The position numbers were made by a program, and so were the translations under genes. The notes under the pieces are model-generated. The model was given only the letters and a program-made list of their open reading frames with translations. It was not told where the DNA came from and searched no databases. Shown here one piece after another: positions 39,549-47,397 of a stretch of 64,000 nt of DNA; position 1 is the first letter of the stretch, and each line of letters starts with the position of its first letter. Source of the stretch: Peribacillus loiseleuriae (GTDB lineage: Bacteria; Bacillota; Bacilli; Bacillales; DSM-1321); assembly GCF_001183985.1 (NCBI RefSeq), contig NZ_LFZW01000001.1, positions 1,395,812 through 1,459,811 of the forward strand, in the 5' to 3' direction.

Positions 39549-40406
39549 CTAATTATTTAAATCAAAAAGACCTGGGGCATGTTCATTAGGCATTTCAGGC
39601 ATTTCAGGTACTGGATATCCTTTCGGTGGTTCTGTAACTTGGAGGTCTCCCTCATTTCTACTCGGGGTAGTACCCTGGAATATTTCACCTATAAGTGTAT
39701 CATCCAACCTGAAGTTGAACTGTGCATTATGGAAACCCATCTCAACATATTTGCGACACTCAGGATATTTATTCAAATCGTAATTAGGAATCGGGAATAA
39801 TTTACCCCAATCCACTCCTAATGTTTCCAATGCTTTAGCAAATGCATTTTGGTGGGCATTATCACGAACAATTAAAAAAGCAATTGTTTCTCTTAATGTT
39901 TTATTACTGCTCATTTCGTAAATTCTTGATTTTTGAAGCACTCCAGTTGATTCAAGAACAACATTATTTAGAAGGTTCGCGGCTAGGTTACCATGGTCAT
40001 ATACCCAAGATCCATTCCATGGATTGCCGCCTGCATCTTCAGGAAGTGAAGCTTTTGCACCCATAATAAAGTGATGAGGATTAGCACCTCCTTGAATCAC
40101 TCCATTTAAGGGAGCTTCGTCATTGGCCTGATTTCCAGGCATATTTCCACCAGCATCATTTAGTAGTTGATTGATGGTAGATTGAACAAGTTCTACATGA
40201 CTAAGCTCTTCTAGAAATACTCCTCTAATGAGGTCACGGTAAGGCTTTGCTTTCCCTCTGAAATTGGCACTCTGGAAAGAGTATTGCATCATCGTTCTCA
40301 TTTCACCGAATTGTCCGCCTAGAGCTTCTTGAAGGACTTTCGCGGCATGAGGATCGGGTTTATCCGGAACAATCATATTAATTAAATCTTCCTTATAAAA
40401 ATACAT
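39549..40406 (-). CDS. Manganese catalase
   Basis: A 285-aa dimanganese enzyme that dismutates H2O2. The four-helix metal site is intact: GGQFGEMRTMMQYSFQ with Glu35, FLEELSHVELVQ with Glu66 and His69, NVVLESTGVLQK with the third Glu, and RDNAHQNAFAKAL with the second His. The C-terminal tail (FDLNN, PEMPEMP) is typical of the bacillar type. AAGGAGAATG lies before the ATG. It is a full-length, apparently functional host-type stress enzyme carried inside the prophage on the non-phage strand with its own terminator. Confidence 0.95.
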   Translation of the reverse strand: MYFYKEDLINMIVPDKPDPHAAKVLQEALGGQFGEMRTMMQYSFQSANFRGKAKPYRDLIRGVFLEELSHVELVQSTINQLLNDAGGNMPGNQANDEAPLNGVIQGGANPHHFIMGAKASLPEDAGGNPWNGSWVYDHGNLAANLLNNVVLESTGVLQKSRIYEMSSNKTLRETIAFLIVRDNAHQNAFAKALETLGVDWGKLFPIPNYDLNKYPECRKYVEMGFHNAQFNFRLDDTLIGEIFQGTTPSRNEGDLQVTEPPKGYPVPEMPEMPNEHAPGLFDLNN

Positions 40407-40672
40407 GGGTTATCATTCTCCTTATATTTATAATGCCTAACCATTAGTGAATTATTCAAAAAAGCAGGTATAGTATCCGTAGCATAATAGAAGCAAAATT
40501 GAATGTAGAGCAGAAGTTAAAGAATCGATAAATGTAAATGATCATGTGGCATAGTAAGAAAACGATGAGTAGTAGACAAAGTAATGAGGCATTGCGAGGT
40601 GATAGGAATGGAATTAAATAAGAGGCTATTCTAGATTAAAAATATTCAATCTTAACTCATGTTGAAATGCTT

Positions 40673-40698
40673 GAAGGTGAGCAGTTTTACTCACCTTC
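40673..40698. terminator. Hairpin downstream of the DUF378 gene
   Basis: GAAGGTGAG and CTCACCTTC form a perfect 9-bp stem around 8 nt. It is 10 bp from the stop of the DUF378 gene but has no T tract. About 270 bp between here and the catalase start show no gene. Confidence 0.5.
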
Positions 40699-40708
40699 TT
40701 CAAGGAAG

Positions 40709-41008
40709 TTATTCATCATCTTTTAATTTCGATAAATCTTTTTCTTCGCCAAACTCAGTAGAATAATTAAGGTTTCTATTGCCTTGTAGGTTCGTGTTAC
40801 GTTCAACCTCTTCGTTCATTGGAGCAAATAAAAGAGTTAAACAAATTAAACCACTTATACCTACAAGGCCATAAATTAACCTGGACAAAAAGGCATCTTG
40901 TCCACCAAAGATTGTTGCTACTAAATCAAATTGAAAAAATCCAATTAGACCCCAGTTAACAGCGCCGATAATAATTAAAGCTAAAGCTATACGTTGTATT
41001 ATTTTCAT
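40709..41008 (-). CDS. DUF378 (YuzA-like) membrane protein
   Basis: 99 aa from an ATG with GAAGGAG upstream. Two membrane helices carry the family signature IIGAVNWGLIGFFQFDLVAT and LIYGLVGISGLICL. The hydrophilic tail of about 35 residues is Asn/Glu/Asp-rich. DUF378 proteins are common in spore formers and unknown in role. It is the outermost member of the minus-strand cluster with DUF3231 and manganese catalase. Confidence 0.88.
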   Translation of the reverse strand: MKIIQRIALALIIIGAVNWGLIGFFQFDLVATIFGGQDAFLSRLIYGLVGISGLICLTLLFAPMNEEVERNTNLQGNRNLNYSTEFGEEKDLSKLKDDE

Positions 41009-41179
41009 GGATAAAACTCCTTCATTAAATAATTCTTTAACAGTAATAACTTTTGTATAATAATTCGATTTTATACTAAACATTAGCGGATTTTGGCATA
41101 TTGTTCTTTAAACTAATTGGAGTAATTAAAATTTTAGTGAAGAGTGCATAAATCAGGACTCATTAAAAGGAGGCTTTCA

Positions 41180-41374
41180 ATGTTCAAAAAAGATGAGTAT
41201 GTAATAGTTGAACATCCTGATTGCCCTGAGTTAAATGGAGTAGTCAAAGTGATAGATGAGGTAGTTTCAAGCATTATTCGGATTGAATTTTGTGACGATA
41301 AAAGTAAATGGATGGTTCATAAGGAGTATATTAGACACGCAACTCAAGATGAAATTAATGGGCGGTACGATTAA
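41180..41374 (+). CDS. Hypothetical phage protein, 64 aa
   Basis: AAAAGGAGG supports the ATG at 41180. The product is a small beta-rich protein (MFKKDEYVIVEHPDCPELNG) resembling SH3/KOW-type folds. Plus-strand phage genes resume here after the minus-strand block. Function unknown. Confidence 0.65.
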   Translation: MFKKDEYVIVEHPDCPELNGVVKVIDEVVSSIIRIEFCDDKSKWMVHKEYIRHATQDEINGRYD

Positions 41375-41392
41375 GAAGCGAGGGAAGGTAAA

Positions 41393-41713
41393 ATGAATGA
41401 TCCTGGAGTTTTCGCTGCACCTTGCGCAATATGTAGAGTCCGAAAAGCAACTAGATGGTGTGATTATATAATTAAATATGACCACAGCATTATTTTTATC
41501 AGGGACTATAAAAGGTTTGTTGAAGAGAATAGTTATCCTCACAACGAGACATGCGATTTACCTCTTTGCGAAGAGTGTACTCATGACCAAAATAAAGCTG
41601 ACCTTTGCCCTCATCATCACAAGCTTCAGCAACAAGCCGAACTTCCTGAAAACTTAAGAGGAGCTCAAGCTAGGACGAAGATGAAAATAGCACAAGAAAT
41701 CTTGAATCGTTGA
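41393..41713 (+). CDS. Cys/His-rich, probably zinc-binding phage protein
   Basis: 106 aa with CAICRVRKATRWC near residues 11-23, CDLPLCEEC near 54-62 and CPHHH near 72-76, enough ligands for two zinc sites, similar in feel to HNH-less nin-region proteins. GAAGGTAAA precedes the ATG. Followed by a compact hairpin terminator. Confidence 0.72.
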   Translation: MNDPGVFAAPCAICRVRKATRWCDYIIKYDHSIIFIRDYKRFVEENSYPHNETCDLPLCEECTHDQNKADLCPHHHKLQQQAELPENLRGAQARTKMKIAQEILNR

Positions 41714-41777
41714 TATAGACTATTATGCACAATGTGAAAGCAAACGTCATTTACAGTGCGAACGAAAGACAAAAAAA

Positions 41778-41797
41778 TCCGGCATTTGCCGGACAAA
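41778..41797 (+). terminator. GC-rich hairpin after the zinc-binding gene
   Basis: TCCGGCA/TGCCGGA pair around TT, flanked by AAAAAAA and CAAAATA. Better on the minus strand (T tract), but it separates the two gene blocks in either case. Confidence 0.55.
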
Positions 41798-41900
41798 ATA
41801 ATAGGATACTTATGAAAAAGATGGGTTTCTCTTCACTTCTTTATCTTACCGAGTAGATGTTACTAAACTATGAATAAATGTTTAATATTCTATAAAAAAA

Positions 41901-41957
41901 CATAAAAAGAAGCAAGGCTTGCTGGTGGGTTTCCATGTTTGACTAAGCGTCTTGCCC
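41901..41957 (-). terminator. Terminator-like hairpin element, copy A
   Basis: On the minus strand GGCAAGACGCTTAGTC begins a stem closed by GCCTTGCTTCTTTTTATG. The same 50-bp design with about 70 percent identity occurs at 42644-42700, each time just downstream of a minus-strand gene. The pairs are conserved (GTCTTGC versus GCCTTGC with GCAAGGC). Confidence 0.6.
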
Positions 41958-41992
41958 TATACTGATATATTAACCTTCTCAAATAAGAGAAG

Positions 41993-42355
41993 TTATCTGC
42001 TAGGGACTATACTTTGTAACGTATCAAAAATGTCATCAAAATTTGGTTTTACAATAAATCCCTTAGCGCCTAATTCAAGTGCTTCGTTTATTAAATACTC
42101 TTGACCTAGCGCAGAACACATAATCACATTGGCTTTGGAATCATTTTCTAAGATGCTTTTTAAGGCTTCTATTCCGTTCATATTCGGCATTGTAATATCC
42201 ATTATTACTACATCAGGACGAAAAAAAACGTACTGCTCAACAGCTTCAAATCCGTTACTAGCCTCGCTGAGAATAAAGTAATCTTTACCGTTTATTATCT
42301 TCCTTAGTATAGTTCGCATAAATTTAGAGTCGTCAACAAGTAGAACTGATTTAAT
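41993..42355 (-). CDS. CheY-like single-domain response regulator, apparent ATT start
   Basis: A stand-alone receiver of 120 aa. Reading upstream of the first ATG (42319) adds IKSVLLVDDSKF, the indispensable Asp pair of the receiver fold, and the only possible initiator before an in-frame stop is ATT at 42355, preceded by AAGAAGG at the right distance. The phosphoacceptor is in VVIMDITMPNMNG, the Ser switch in MCSALG and the Lys in IVKPN. There is no output domain. It lies behind a class I cyclic di-GMP riboswitch. Confidence 0.88.
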   Translation of the reverse strand: MKSVLLVDDSKFMRTILRKIINGKDYFILSEASNGFEAVEQYVFFRPDVVIMDITMPNMNGIEALKSILENDSKANVIMCSALGQEYLINEALELGAKGFIVKPNFDDIFDTLQSIVPSR

Positions 42356-42422
42356 TTTGAAAACCTTCTTTCATTATGATAAGGCAAATTTGAAAGAATG
42401 CTTCAATTACAAGATATAAAAA

Positions 42423-42502
42423 ACCTTGGTAACCCGGCTACCATAGTAAAAACCTTAGGTCCGTGGCTTTGCGTCTTTTACTTTCGTAAAATTTGCCTAA
42501 TG
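42423..42502 (-). promoter_or_regulatory. Class I cyclic di-GMP riboswitch (GEMM-I)
   Basis: The minus strand reads GGCAAATTTTACGAAAGTAA, then AAGACGCAAAGCCACGGACC, TAAGG and finally GGTAGCCGGGTTACC. These are the conserved blocks of GEMM-I: P2 TTTTAC-GAAA-GTAAAA with the GNRA tetraloop, the GACGCAAAGCC junction, the CCTAAG tetraloop-receptor side and the P3 GGTAGCCGGGTTACC. It ends about 70 nt before the CheY-like gene on the same strand. Whether it turns expression on or off cannot be read securely. Confidence 0.93.
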
Positions 42503-42643
42503 GGTATATTATCACTTATTAGTGTTCTGATAAATAGATCTAAAAGACTACATTTTGTTTTTGAATTAAATTTGGAGTGATAATTGGATGGAAGGAAAGA
42601 CATATTGCTGCTTTTTAAAAATACGATTTCACAGATCGAATAT

Positions 42644-42700
42644 AAAACGAAGGAGCAAGGCTCACTGGTGGTGTAGTGTACCTGACTAAACGCCTTGCTC
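42644..42700 (-). terminator. Terminator-like hairpin element, copy B
   Basis: On the minus strand AGCAAGGCGTTTAGTCAGG opens and CCACCAGTGAGCCTTGCTCC closes the structure, followed by TTCGTTTT. It lies 32 bp past the stop of the 40-aa membrane peptide and has the same layout as copy A. Confidence 0.6.
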
Positions 42701-42731
42701 TTTATAATATACTGTCCTGAAGGAGTGGTTG

Positions 42732-42854
42732 CTACACAGAAAAAGAAAACAGGTAATTAAAAATAGCATCTCCATGATATGCAACGGTGTATATGATCCC
42801 AAGTGCAAGAGTTAATTCAATTGTATTCCGGAAAAAATTTTTAATTATATCCAA
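42732..42854 (-). CDS. Small membrane peptide, 40 aa
   Basis: Starts at TTG with AAGGAGCAGAGG upstream. The product MDIIKNFFRNTIELTLALGI continues IYTVAYHGDAIFNYLFSFSV: a short basic/amphipathic N-terminus and one or two hydrophobic helices. It forms its own unit with hairpin copy B and lies upstream of the riboswitch, on the same strand as the CheY-like gene. Function unknown; the size and form would also fit a holin-like or toxin-like peptide. Confidence 0.55.
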   Translation of the reverse strand: MDIIKNFFRNTIELTLALGIIYTVAYHGDAIFNYLFSFSV

Positions 42855-42945
42855 TGTTCCTCTGCTCCTTCATTTAGTTTAAATATAAAAAGCCGAGATT
42901 TCTCCCGACCTACCTAATTGAATTATACCACAGGGAGGAATCTCA

Positions 42946-43182
42946 ATGAAAGAAGCTGCCAGGCTTATAAATGAAAATTCTACTAGACTCCAAAATCTTG
43001 AAATTGATTCTAGGACAAAAAGACTGGAAATTGATATAATGGATGTAAAAGGAAGCTTTGCCATTGTTGTATGTGATGGGAAGGCCAAGTTTACTCGATT
43101 ACCTGAACATGGGGAAACAAAGATCATCACTCATCAAGGCAAAATAAAGAGGGTAAAGTTTGATGAGGGGGAAGAGTTTTGA
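42946..43182 (+). CDS. XtrA/YqaO-like phage protein
   Basis: A 78-aa protein whose core IDIMDVKGSFAIVVCDGKAK and LPEHGETKIITHQGKIKRV matches YqaO of skin and XtrA of PBSX (a G-E-A/M-K-x-x-LP-x-x-GET-x-I-x-T-x-x-G-K pattern). CAGGGAGGAATCTC lies before the ATG. Located shortly before the late regulator, as in those elements. The first codons share a 15-bp identity with the start of the gene at 43778. Confidence 0.75.
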   Translation: MKEAARLINENSTRLQNLEIDSRTKRLEIDIMDVKGSFAIVVCDGKAKFTRLPEHGETKIITHQGKIKRVKFDEGEEF

Positions 43183-43679
43183 AGGAATTTCAATTAAATA
43201 AATTAAGATATCAAAAGATAAACAGTGTAGATTATCTTCGAGCAATTGAGAAGAGTATAATGAAGAAAAAGCGTGTAAGGACTCTAGAAGAAAAAATAAC
43301 TTTTAAGAAATTCCTGAAAGAGCACCATTCAGAGGAAGAAATTGAATTGATGGCAAATGAATTAGATCTTAATACTACTAATGATAGTGACTATATAAAA
43401 CTAGTATATTCCATCGTTATCCCTTTAGTTGTTTCTTTCTTTTCAATTATGTCAGTTGTGATTGTTTTTTTTCTAAATAGCGATTTTCAATTAGCTATAA
43501 AAATGGCGGAAGCGAAACAAAGTTATGAGCAAGCAAATGCATTAGAACTTCTTAATAGTTTTCTTATGATGTGGCTTGGAGCTCTTTTCACTGTATTTTT
43601 TAGTTCACGCATTTGGATGAAACTGTTACCAAGGAGAAAAGTTTTGTATTTATCAATTTTAAAATCAATTAAATATTAA
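43179..43679 (+). CDS. Hypothetical phage membrane protein, 166 aa
   Basis: TTG start overlapping the preceding stop by 4 bp. A basic N-terminal half (KSIMKKKRVRTLEEKITFKK) is followed by two membrane helices, about IVIPLVVSFFSIMSVVIVFF and SFLMMWLGALFTVFFSSRIW, joined by a roughly 30-residue loop. Unrecognised. Ends at a terminator, so it closes the early transcript. Confidence 0.65.
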   Translation: MKEFQLNKLRYQKINSVDYLRAIEKSIMKKKRVRTLEEKITFKKFLKEHHSEEEIELMANELDLNTTNDSDYIKLVYSIVIPLVVSFFSIMSVVIVFFLNSDFQLAIKMAEAKQSYEQANALELLNSFLMMWLGALFTVFFSSRIWMKLLPRRKVLYLSILKSIKY

Positions 43680-43703
43680 TAAATGTTCTACCAGCCCTCT
43701 GGA

Positions 43704-43748
43704 GGACACTGAATGAACGGTTAAATCCGTCGTTTGGTGTCCTTTTTT
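43704..43748 (+). terminator. Terminator before the late regulator
   Basis: GGACAC/GTGTCC with an inner AACGG/CCGTC part, followed by TTTTTTATT. Confidence 0.85.
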
Positions 43749-43777
43749 ATTTATTTTTACAAAAAGGAGCGATTGAT

Positions 43778-44212
43778 TTGAAAGAAGCTGCCAGCAAACA
43801 GATTGAGAGTATTTTGAAAGACTACCATTGGATGATGAACTCCATAAAGATATTACGGGATTCAATGAAGGATGCAGGTGAAGGACTTACTGCTCAATAC
43901 GGCATTGAAGCCACACTCCCGAAACCGCAGGGCGTTACTAGTGACCCTGTATATAAAGAAGTGGTCCGTCGGGAAAAAAGGTACACAAGGATTGCTCAAT
44001 ATGAAAAAATAGTTCAAATTGTTCAAGATAGAATGGTTGTCATACAGGATGATCGTGAAGTTGAAGTTTTGCATTGGATTTTGGAAGGGAAGAGTTATAT
44101 TTGGATCGCTCAACATATGGGTTTTTCAGATAGGCATATTAGAAGAATCCGTGATGAAATCGTGAGAAAAATGTCCGTTATGTCGGATAGGTCGGAAAAG
44201 TGCGTGAGTTAA
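43778..44212 (+). CDS. ArpU-type phage late transcription regulator
   Basis: 144 aa, TTG start with AAAAAGGAGCG. The N-terminal helical part (about residues 1-90) is followed by a sigma-70-region-4-like helix-turn-helix: VLHWILEGKSYIWIAQHMGF and SDRHIRRIRDEIV. This is the ArpU/RinA/Xpf group that activates late genes. It stands alone between two terminators, directly before the packaging genes. Confidence 0.85.
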   Translation: MKEAASKQIESILKDYHWMMNSIKILRDSMKDAGEGLTAQYGIEATLPKPQGVTSDPVYKEVVRREKRYTRIAQYEKIVQIVQDRMVVIQDDREVEVLHWILEGKSYIWIAQHMGFSDRHIRRIRDEIVRKMSVMSDRSEKCVS

Positions 44213-44241
44213 AATTTTCCTATAAACTTAAAGGCAGGACG

Positions 44242-44276
44242 GGGAGGCAGTTAAACAAGCTGCTTCCCTCTATTTT
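44242..44276 (+). terminator. Terminator of the late regulator gene
   Basis: GGGAGGCAG/CTGCTTCCC pair around TTAAACAAG and are followed by TCTATTTTGG. A second small hairpin, GTCACC/GGTGGC, follows at about 44285. Confidence 0.6.
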
Positions 44277-44307
44277 GGTCGGTGCGTCACCTTGCGGTGG
44301 CGTTTGT

Positions 44308-44340
44308 TGATGTTAAAGAATTAGGAGTTACAGCTCCTAA
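44308..44340 (-). terminator. Terminator of the Abi-alpha gene
   Basis: On the minus strand TTAGGAG/CTCCTAA pair around 6 nt and continue TTCTTTAAC. Confidence 0.7.
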
Positions 44341-44341
44341 T

Positions 44342-45121
44342 TTAAAATCTATCTACACAAGTCTTAATAAAGTTTTTTCCATAAGGAGTAGTCACGATGA
44401 CACCCTTTTGAATTACAATTCTTTCATAGTTTCTAAGAAAAGGATCGTTTAGATGACTACTAGTGTTAAAAAGATCATTGATACTTAAATACAAATCGGT
44501 ATTTTTAAACTTTTCGTAGGTTGTTTCATCATTTATATATTGTTCATATTTTATAGTGATCAATCCCAAGCGAGAAAGATTAGTCAAAGAAGCAGCGTTC
44601 AAATCGATATCATTAACTTCATGGTTACCTAAGAAAACGTCTGTTTTTATGATATTTTCAGCGAGCTTAGAATTCGTTAGTTTGTAATTCACAATTGGAT
44701 GCATTACATTGTCGAAAAATAACTTTAAATTTTTAGCATCTAACGGCGACATTTGTTTAATTATCTCAACAAATGAAGGGTGTGCTTGTTCGATTTTTGT
44801 AATATCCATTGAAGAAGCAATTAAATTTGCAAACATGTTACGCAAATCTTCATTTTGAACATAATACTTAGAGGCTTCTAAAGCAGGCCCAACAATATGT
44901 AGTTGAGGTTCTACTAAATTGTCTTCAGGTATCTCGGTAATTTTATTTTCTATTTGAATTCTATAGGTTTCAAGTGCATTTGATTGTCTTATTGATTGTT
45001 TCTGAGTCCAAAAGTCAACATGACTCCCTAGCCCTAATTGCCAAAGGTTAGAAATGGTCGTTCCAACTGATTGCGCCACAGGACTCATTGCTTCATCAAT
45101 AAATTTTGGGAAAAAATTCAT
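44342..45121 (-). CDS. Abi-alpha (DUF4393) family protein, probable phage-exclusion factor
   Basis: 259 aa from an ATG with AAAGGAGGTGCAATA upstream. The family pattern is visible: an N-terminal amphipathic region (FIDEAMSPVAQSVGTTISNL), PEDNLVEPQLHIVGPALEAS near residues 80-99, and YYVQNEDLRNMFANLIASSM, followed by a helical C-terminal half. DUF4393 was named abortive infection alpha because of its link to phage defence. It is inserted on the opposite strand between the late regulator and terminase, with its own terminator, a classical moron position. The defence role is inferred. Confidence 0.82.
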   Translation of the reverse strand: MNFFPKFIDEAMSPVAQSVGTTISNLWQLGLGSHVDFWTQKQSIRQSNALETYRIQIENKITEIPEDNLVEPQLHIVGPALEASKYYVQNEDLRNMFANLIASSMDITKIEQAHPSFVEIIKQMSPLDAKNLKLFFDNVMHPIVNYKLTNSKLAENIIKTDVFLGNHEVNDIDLNAASLTNLSRLGLITIKYEQYINDETTYEKFKNTDLYLSINDLFNTSSHLNDPFLRNYERIVIQKGVIVTTPYGKNFIKTCVDRF

Positions 45122-45169
45122 TATTGCACCTCCTTTCAATAGTATTATATCAAAAAGGAGACGATGTTT

Positions 45170-45265
45170 ATGGAAATAATTTATAGTCATCCCTTGTTAA
45201 CAACTTGGTTCATTTTCTGGGTATGTTTTTGTTTAGCTAGTCTAAAATCTGCTTTCAAAAATTAA
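45170..45265 (+). CDS. Hydrophobic 31-aa peptide divergent from Abi-alpha
   Basis: AAAAAGGAGACG precedes an ATG, and the product MEIIYSHPLLTTWFIFWVCF ends in a short basic tail (LKSAFKN), so it is a single membrane helix. It starts 48 bp from the Abi-alpha start in the opposite direction and ends at a good terminator, forming its own small transcript. It could be a toxin-like or holin-like peptide or a partner of Abi-alpha. Confidence 0.55.
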   Translation: MEIIYSHPLLTTWFIFWVCFCLASLKSAFKN

Positions 45266-45281
45266 TTATTTAAAGAAAACC

Positions 45282-45314
45282 AAAAGGTGCTCAATAAAGA
45301 GCGCCTTTTCTTTT
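45282..45314 (+). terminator. Terminator of the 31-aa peptide gene
   Basis: AAAAGGTGCTC/GAGCGCCTTTT pair (one G-T) around AATAAA and end in TTTTCTTTT. Confidence 0.85.
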
Positions 45315-45357
45315 GTCCAAAACAACTCAAATACTAGGAGGTGGCAGGTGATGTAAA

Positions 45358-46113
45358 ATGGCTGAAAACCATGTTAATGCAGAGAAAGATTATGTCAAAG
45401 GCATGAAATACAAAGACATCGCTGAGAAATATGGTGTCTCACTGAACACCGTCAAGTCATGGAAACAACGTCATGGCTGGGTGAGAAATAAGGGTGCACC
45501 CTCTGATAAAGGTGTGCACAAAAAAAAACGTGGTGCTCCGAAGGGGAATAAAAATGCTATTGGTAATGATGGCGGTGCTCCTAAAAGGAATTCCAATGCT
45601 GTCACTCATGGCTTCTTCTCCAAATTCCTTCCACAAGAATCATTGGATATCATGGAAGAGATACAAGAGCGTTTACCAGCTGATATGCTGTGGGACCAAA
45701 TAATGATTCAATACACTGCTATTATTCGTGCTCAGAAAATCATGTTTGTTGAAGGTAAACAAGAAATGATTAAAGAGCTTAAGAAAGCAAAATATGAGTA
45801 TTATCCAATCCCTGAAAGTGAAGGTGGGGGTGTTGAGAAATCCATCACCGAAGAGGAATACGAATTTCAGTTTGCTTGGGACCGCCACGCTACTTTCCTT
45901 AATGCTCAATCTCGAGCCATGGGCGAGCTAAGAGGACTTATCAAGCAATTCGATGAAATGGCTCATATTGATGATGAGCGAAGACTTAAACTTGAAGGTA
46001 TGCGCTTAGGTATCGAGAAAACAAAAGCGGAGGTTGAGAAAATTTCTACTGGTTCTGATGATAAACCTATAGAAATCCTGATCAAGCGAAAAAACAAAGG
46101 TGATGGCACATGA
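45358..46113 (+). CDS. xtmA: Phage terminase small subunit (PBSX XtmA type)
   Basis: DNA-recognition subunit of the packaging motor, 251 aa. N-terminal helix-turn-helix ([20 protein letters not shown], near residues 19-38), then a basic Gly/Asn-rich linker ([20 protein letters not shown]) and a helical C-terminal part that would oligomerise and contact the large subunit. It overlaps xtmB by 4 bp. Confidence 0.93.
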   Translation: MAENHVNAEKDYVKGMKYKDIAEKYGVSLNTVKSWKQRHGWVRNKGAPSDKGVHKKKRGAPKGNKNAIGNDGGAPKRNSNAVTHGFFSKFLPQESLDIMEEIQERLPADMLWDQIMIQYTAIIRAQKIMFVEGKQEMIKELKKAKYEYYPIPESEGGGVEKSITEEEYEFQFAWDRHATFLNAQSRAMGELRGLIKQFDEMAHIDDERRLKLEGMRLGIEKTKAEVEKISTGSDDKPIEILIKRKNKGDGT

Positions 46114-47387
46114 TCGAAAAAGAGGTCAATCCCCACTTTGAAGATTTTCTGTTTGATTGGTCAACGAAGTTTCAATTTCTTGTTGGAGGGTATGGATCAT
46201 CCAAAAGCTATCACGTTGCGTTGAAACTGATATTAAAGCTACTTGAAGAAAAGCGAACAGCACTTGTTGTCCGTGAAGTTTACGATACTCATAGGGATTC
46301 TACTTTTTCTCTATTAGAAGAGTTAGTCATTGATCTTGGTCTTGAGGGACGTATAAAATGCTTATCATCTCCTATGCAGCTACGCTTTCCCAATGGTAGC
46401 AAAATCATATTCAAGGGAATGGATAAGCCAGCAAAGCTGAAATCTATAAATAACGTATCGATTATCTGGATTGAAGAGTGTTCCGAGGTTAAATATGCAG
46501 GATTCAAGGAGCTTCTTGGGCGATTACGGCATCCTAAATTAGAGCTCCATATGCTGTTGTCAACTAACCCTGTCGGTGAGGATAATTGGTCTTTTAAGCA
46601 CTTTTTTAAGGATGAGTTGATCCAGCGTTTAGTTCTGGATGATAACGAACTTTACGAAAAGCGTACTGTCGTTACCAATGATACCTATTACCATCATTCT
46701 ACTGCTGATGATAATTTGTTTCTTCCAGAAAGTTATATCGCTCAGCTGGAGGAAATGAAAGAATATGATCCAGACCTTTACCGCATTGCACGGAAAGGTC
46801 GTTTTGGCGTGAATGGCGTTAAGGTGCTGCCACAGTTCGAGGTAAAGCCACACGATGAAGTGATGGAGGCCATTAGCAATATACGTAACCCTATTAAACG
46901 GGTGGGCATGGACTTTGGATTTGAGGAATCCTTTAACGCGGTTGTTCGTCTAGCCGTAGACCACAATGAAAAGATTCTATATATATATTGGCAGTACTAT
47001 AAAAACAAAATGACTGATGATAAGACAGCGGAAGAGCTTGAGGAGTTTAAACAAACAAAGGAGTTAATCCTTGCTGATAGCGCTGAGCCGAAAACAATTC
47101 AATACTTTAAACAAAATGGATTTAGAATGAAGGGTGCTAAGAAGTATCAAGGCTCCAGATTAGCTAATACCAAAAAGTTAAAGCGATTTAAGAAGATTAT
47201 CTGTTCATCCAATTGTTCCGATGTAATAAGGGAATTGAAGCCCCTAACTTACAAGGTGGGCAATGACGGCCATATCATTCCGGATGAATTTAAGATTGAT
47301 CCTCATACCTTTAGTGCTATTTGGTATGGATTAGATGGATATGAAGTTTCTGATCTTAAAGGCGGTTCAGTTTCTGTTCTAAAGTGA
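46110..47387 (+). CDS. xtmB: Phage terminase large subunit (PBSX XtmB type)
   Basis: ATPase/nuclease of the packaging motor, 425 aa. The Walker-A-like [10 protein letters not shown] is near residues 27-36, Walker B IWIEECSE near 123-130, and the nuclease acidic residues sit in [12 protein letters not shown] (near 264) and [10 protein letters not shown] (near 327), with a late Asp in [17 protein letters not shown]. The family is the headful-packaging, SPP1/PBSX type. Confidence 0.95.
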   Translation: MIEKEVNPHFEDFLFDWSTKFQFLVGGYGSSKSYHVALKLILKLLEEKRTALVVREVYDTHRDSTFSLLEELVIDLGLEGRIKCLSSPMQLRFPNGSKIIFKGMDKPAKLKSINNVSIIWIEECSEVKYAGFKELLGRLRHPKLELHMLLSTNPVGEDNWSFKHFFKDELIQRLVLDDNELYEKRTVVTNDTYYHHSTADDNLFLPESYIAQLEEMKEYDPDLYRIARKGRFGVNGVKVLPQFEVKPHDEVMEAISNIRNPIKRVGMDFGFEESFNAVVRLAVDHNEKILYIYWQYYKNKMTDDKTAEELEEFKQTKELILADSAEPKTIQYFKQNGFRMKGAKKYQGSRLANTKKLKRFKKIICSSNCSDVIRELKPLTYKVGNDGHIIPDEFKIDPHTFSAIWYGLDGYEVSDLKGGSVSVLK

Positions 47388-47397
47388 GGTGAAGAAT

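Noticed and set aside
42398..42580. A 60-codon plus-strand frame
   Set aside because: It is the antisense of the cyclic di-GMP riboswitch; conserved RNA elements explain the sequence.
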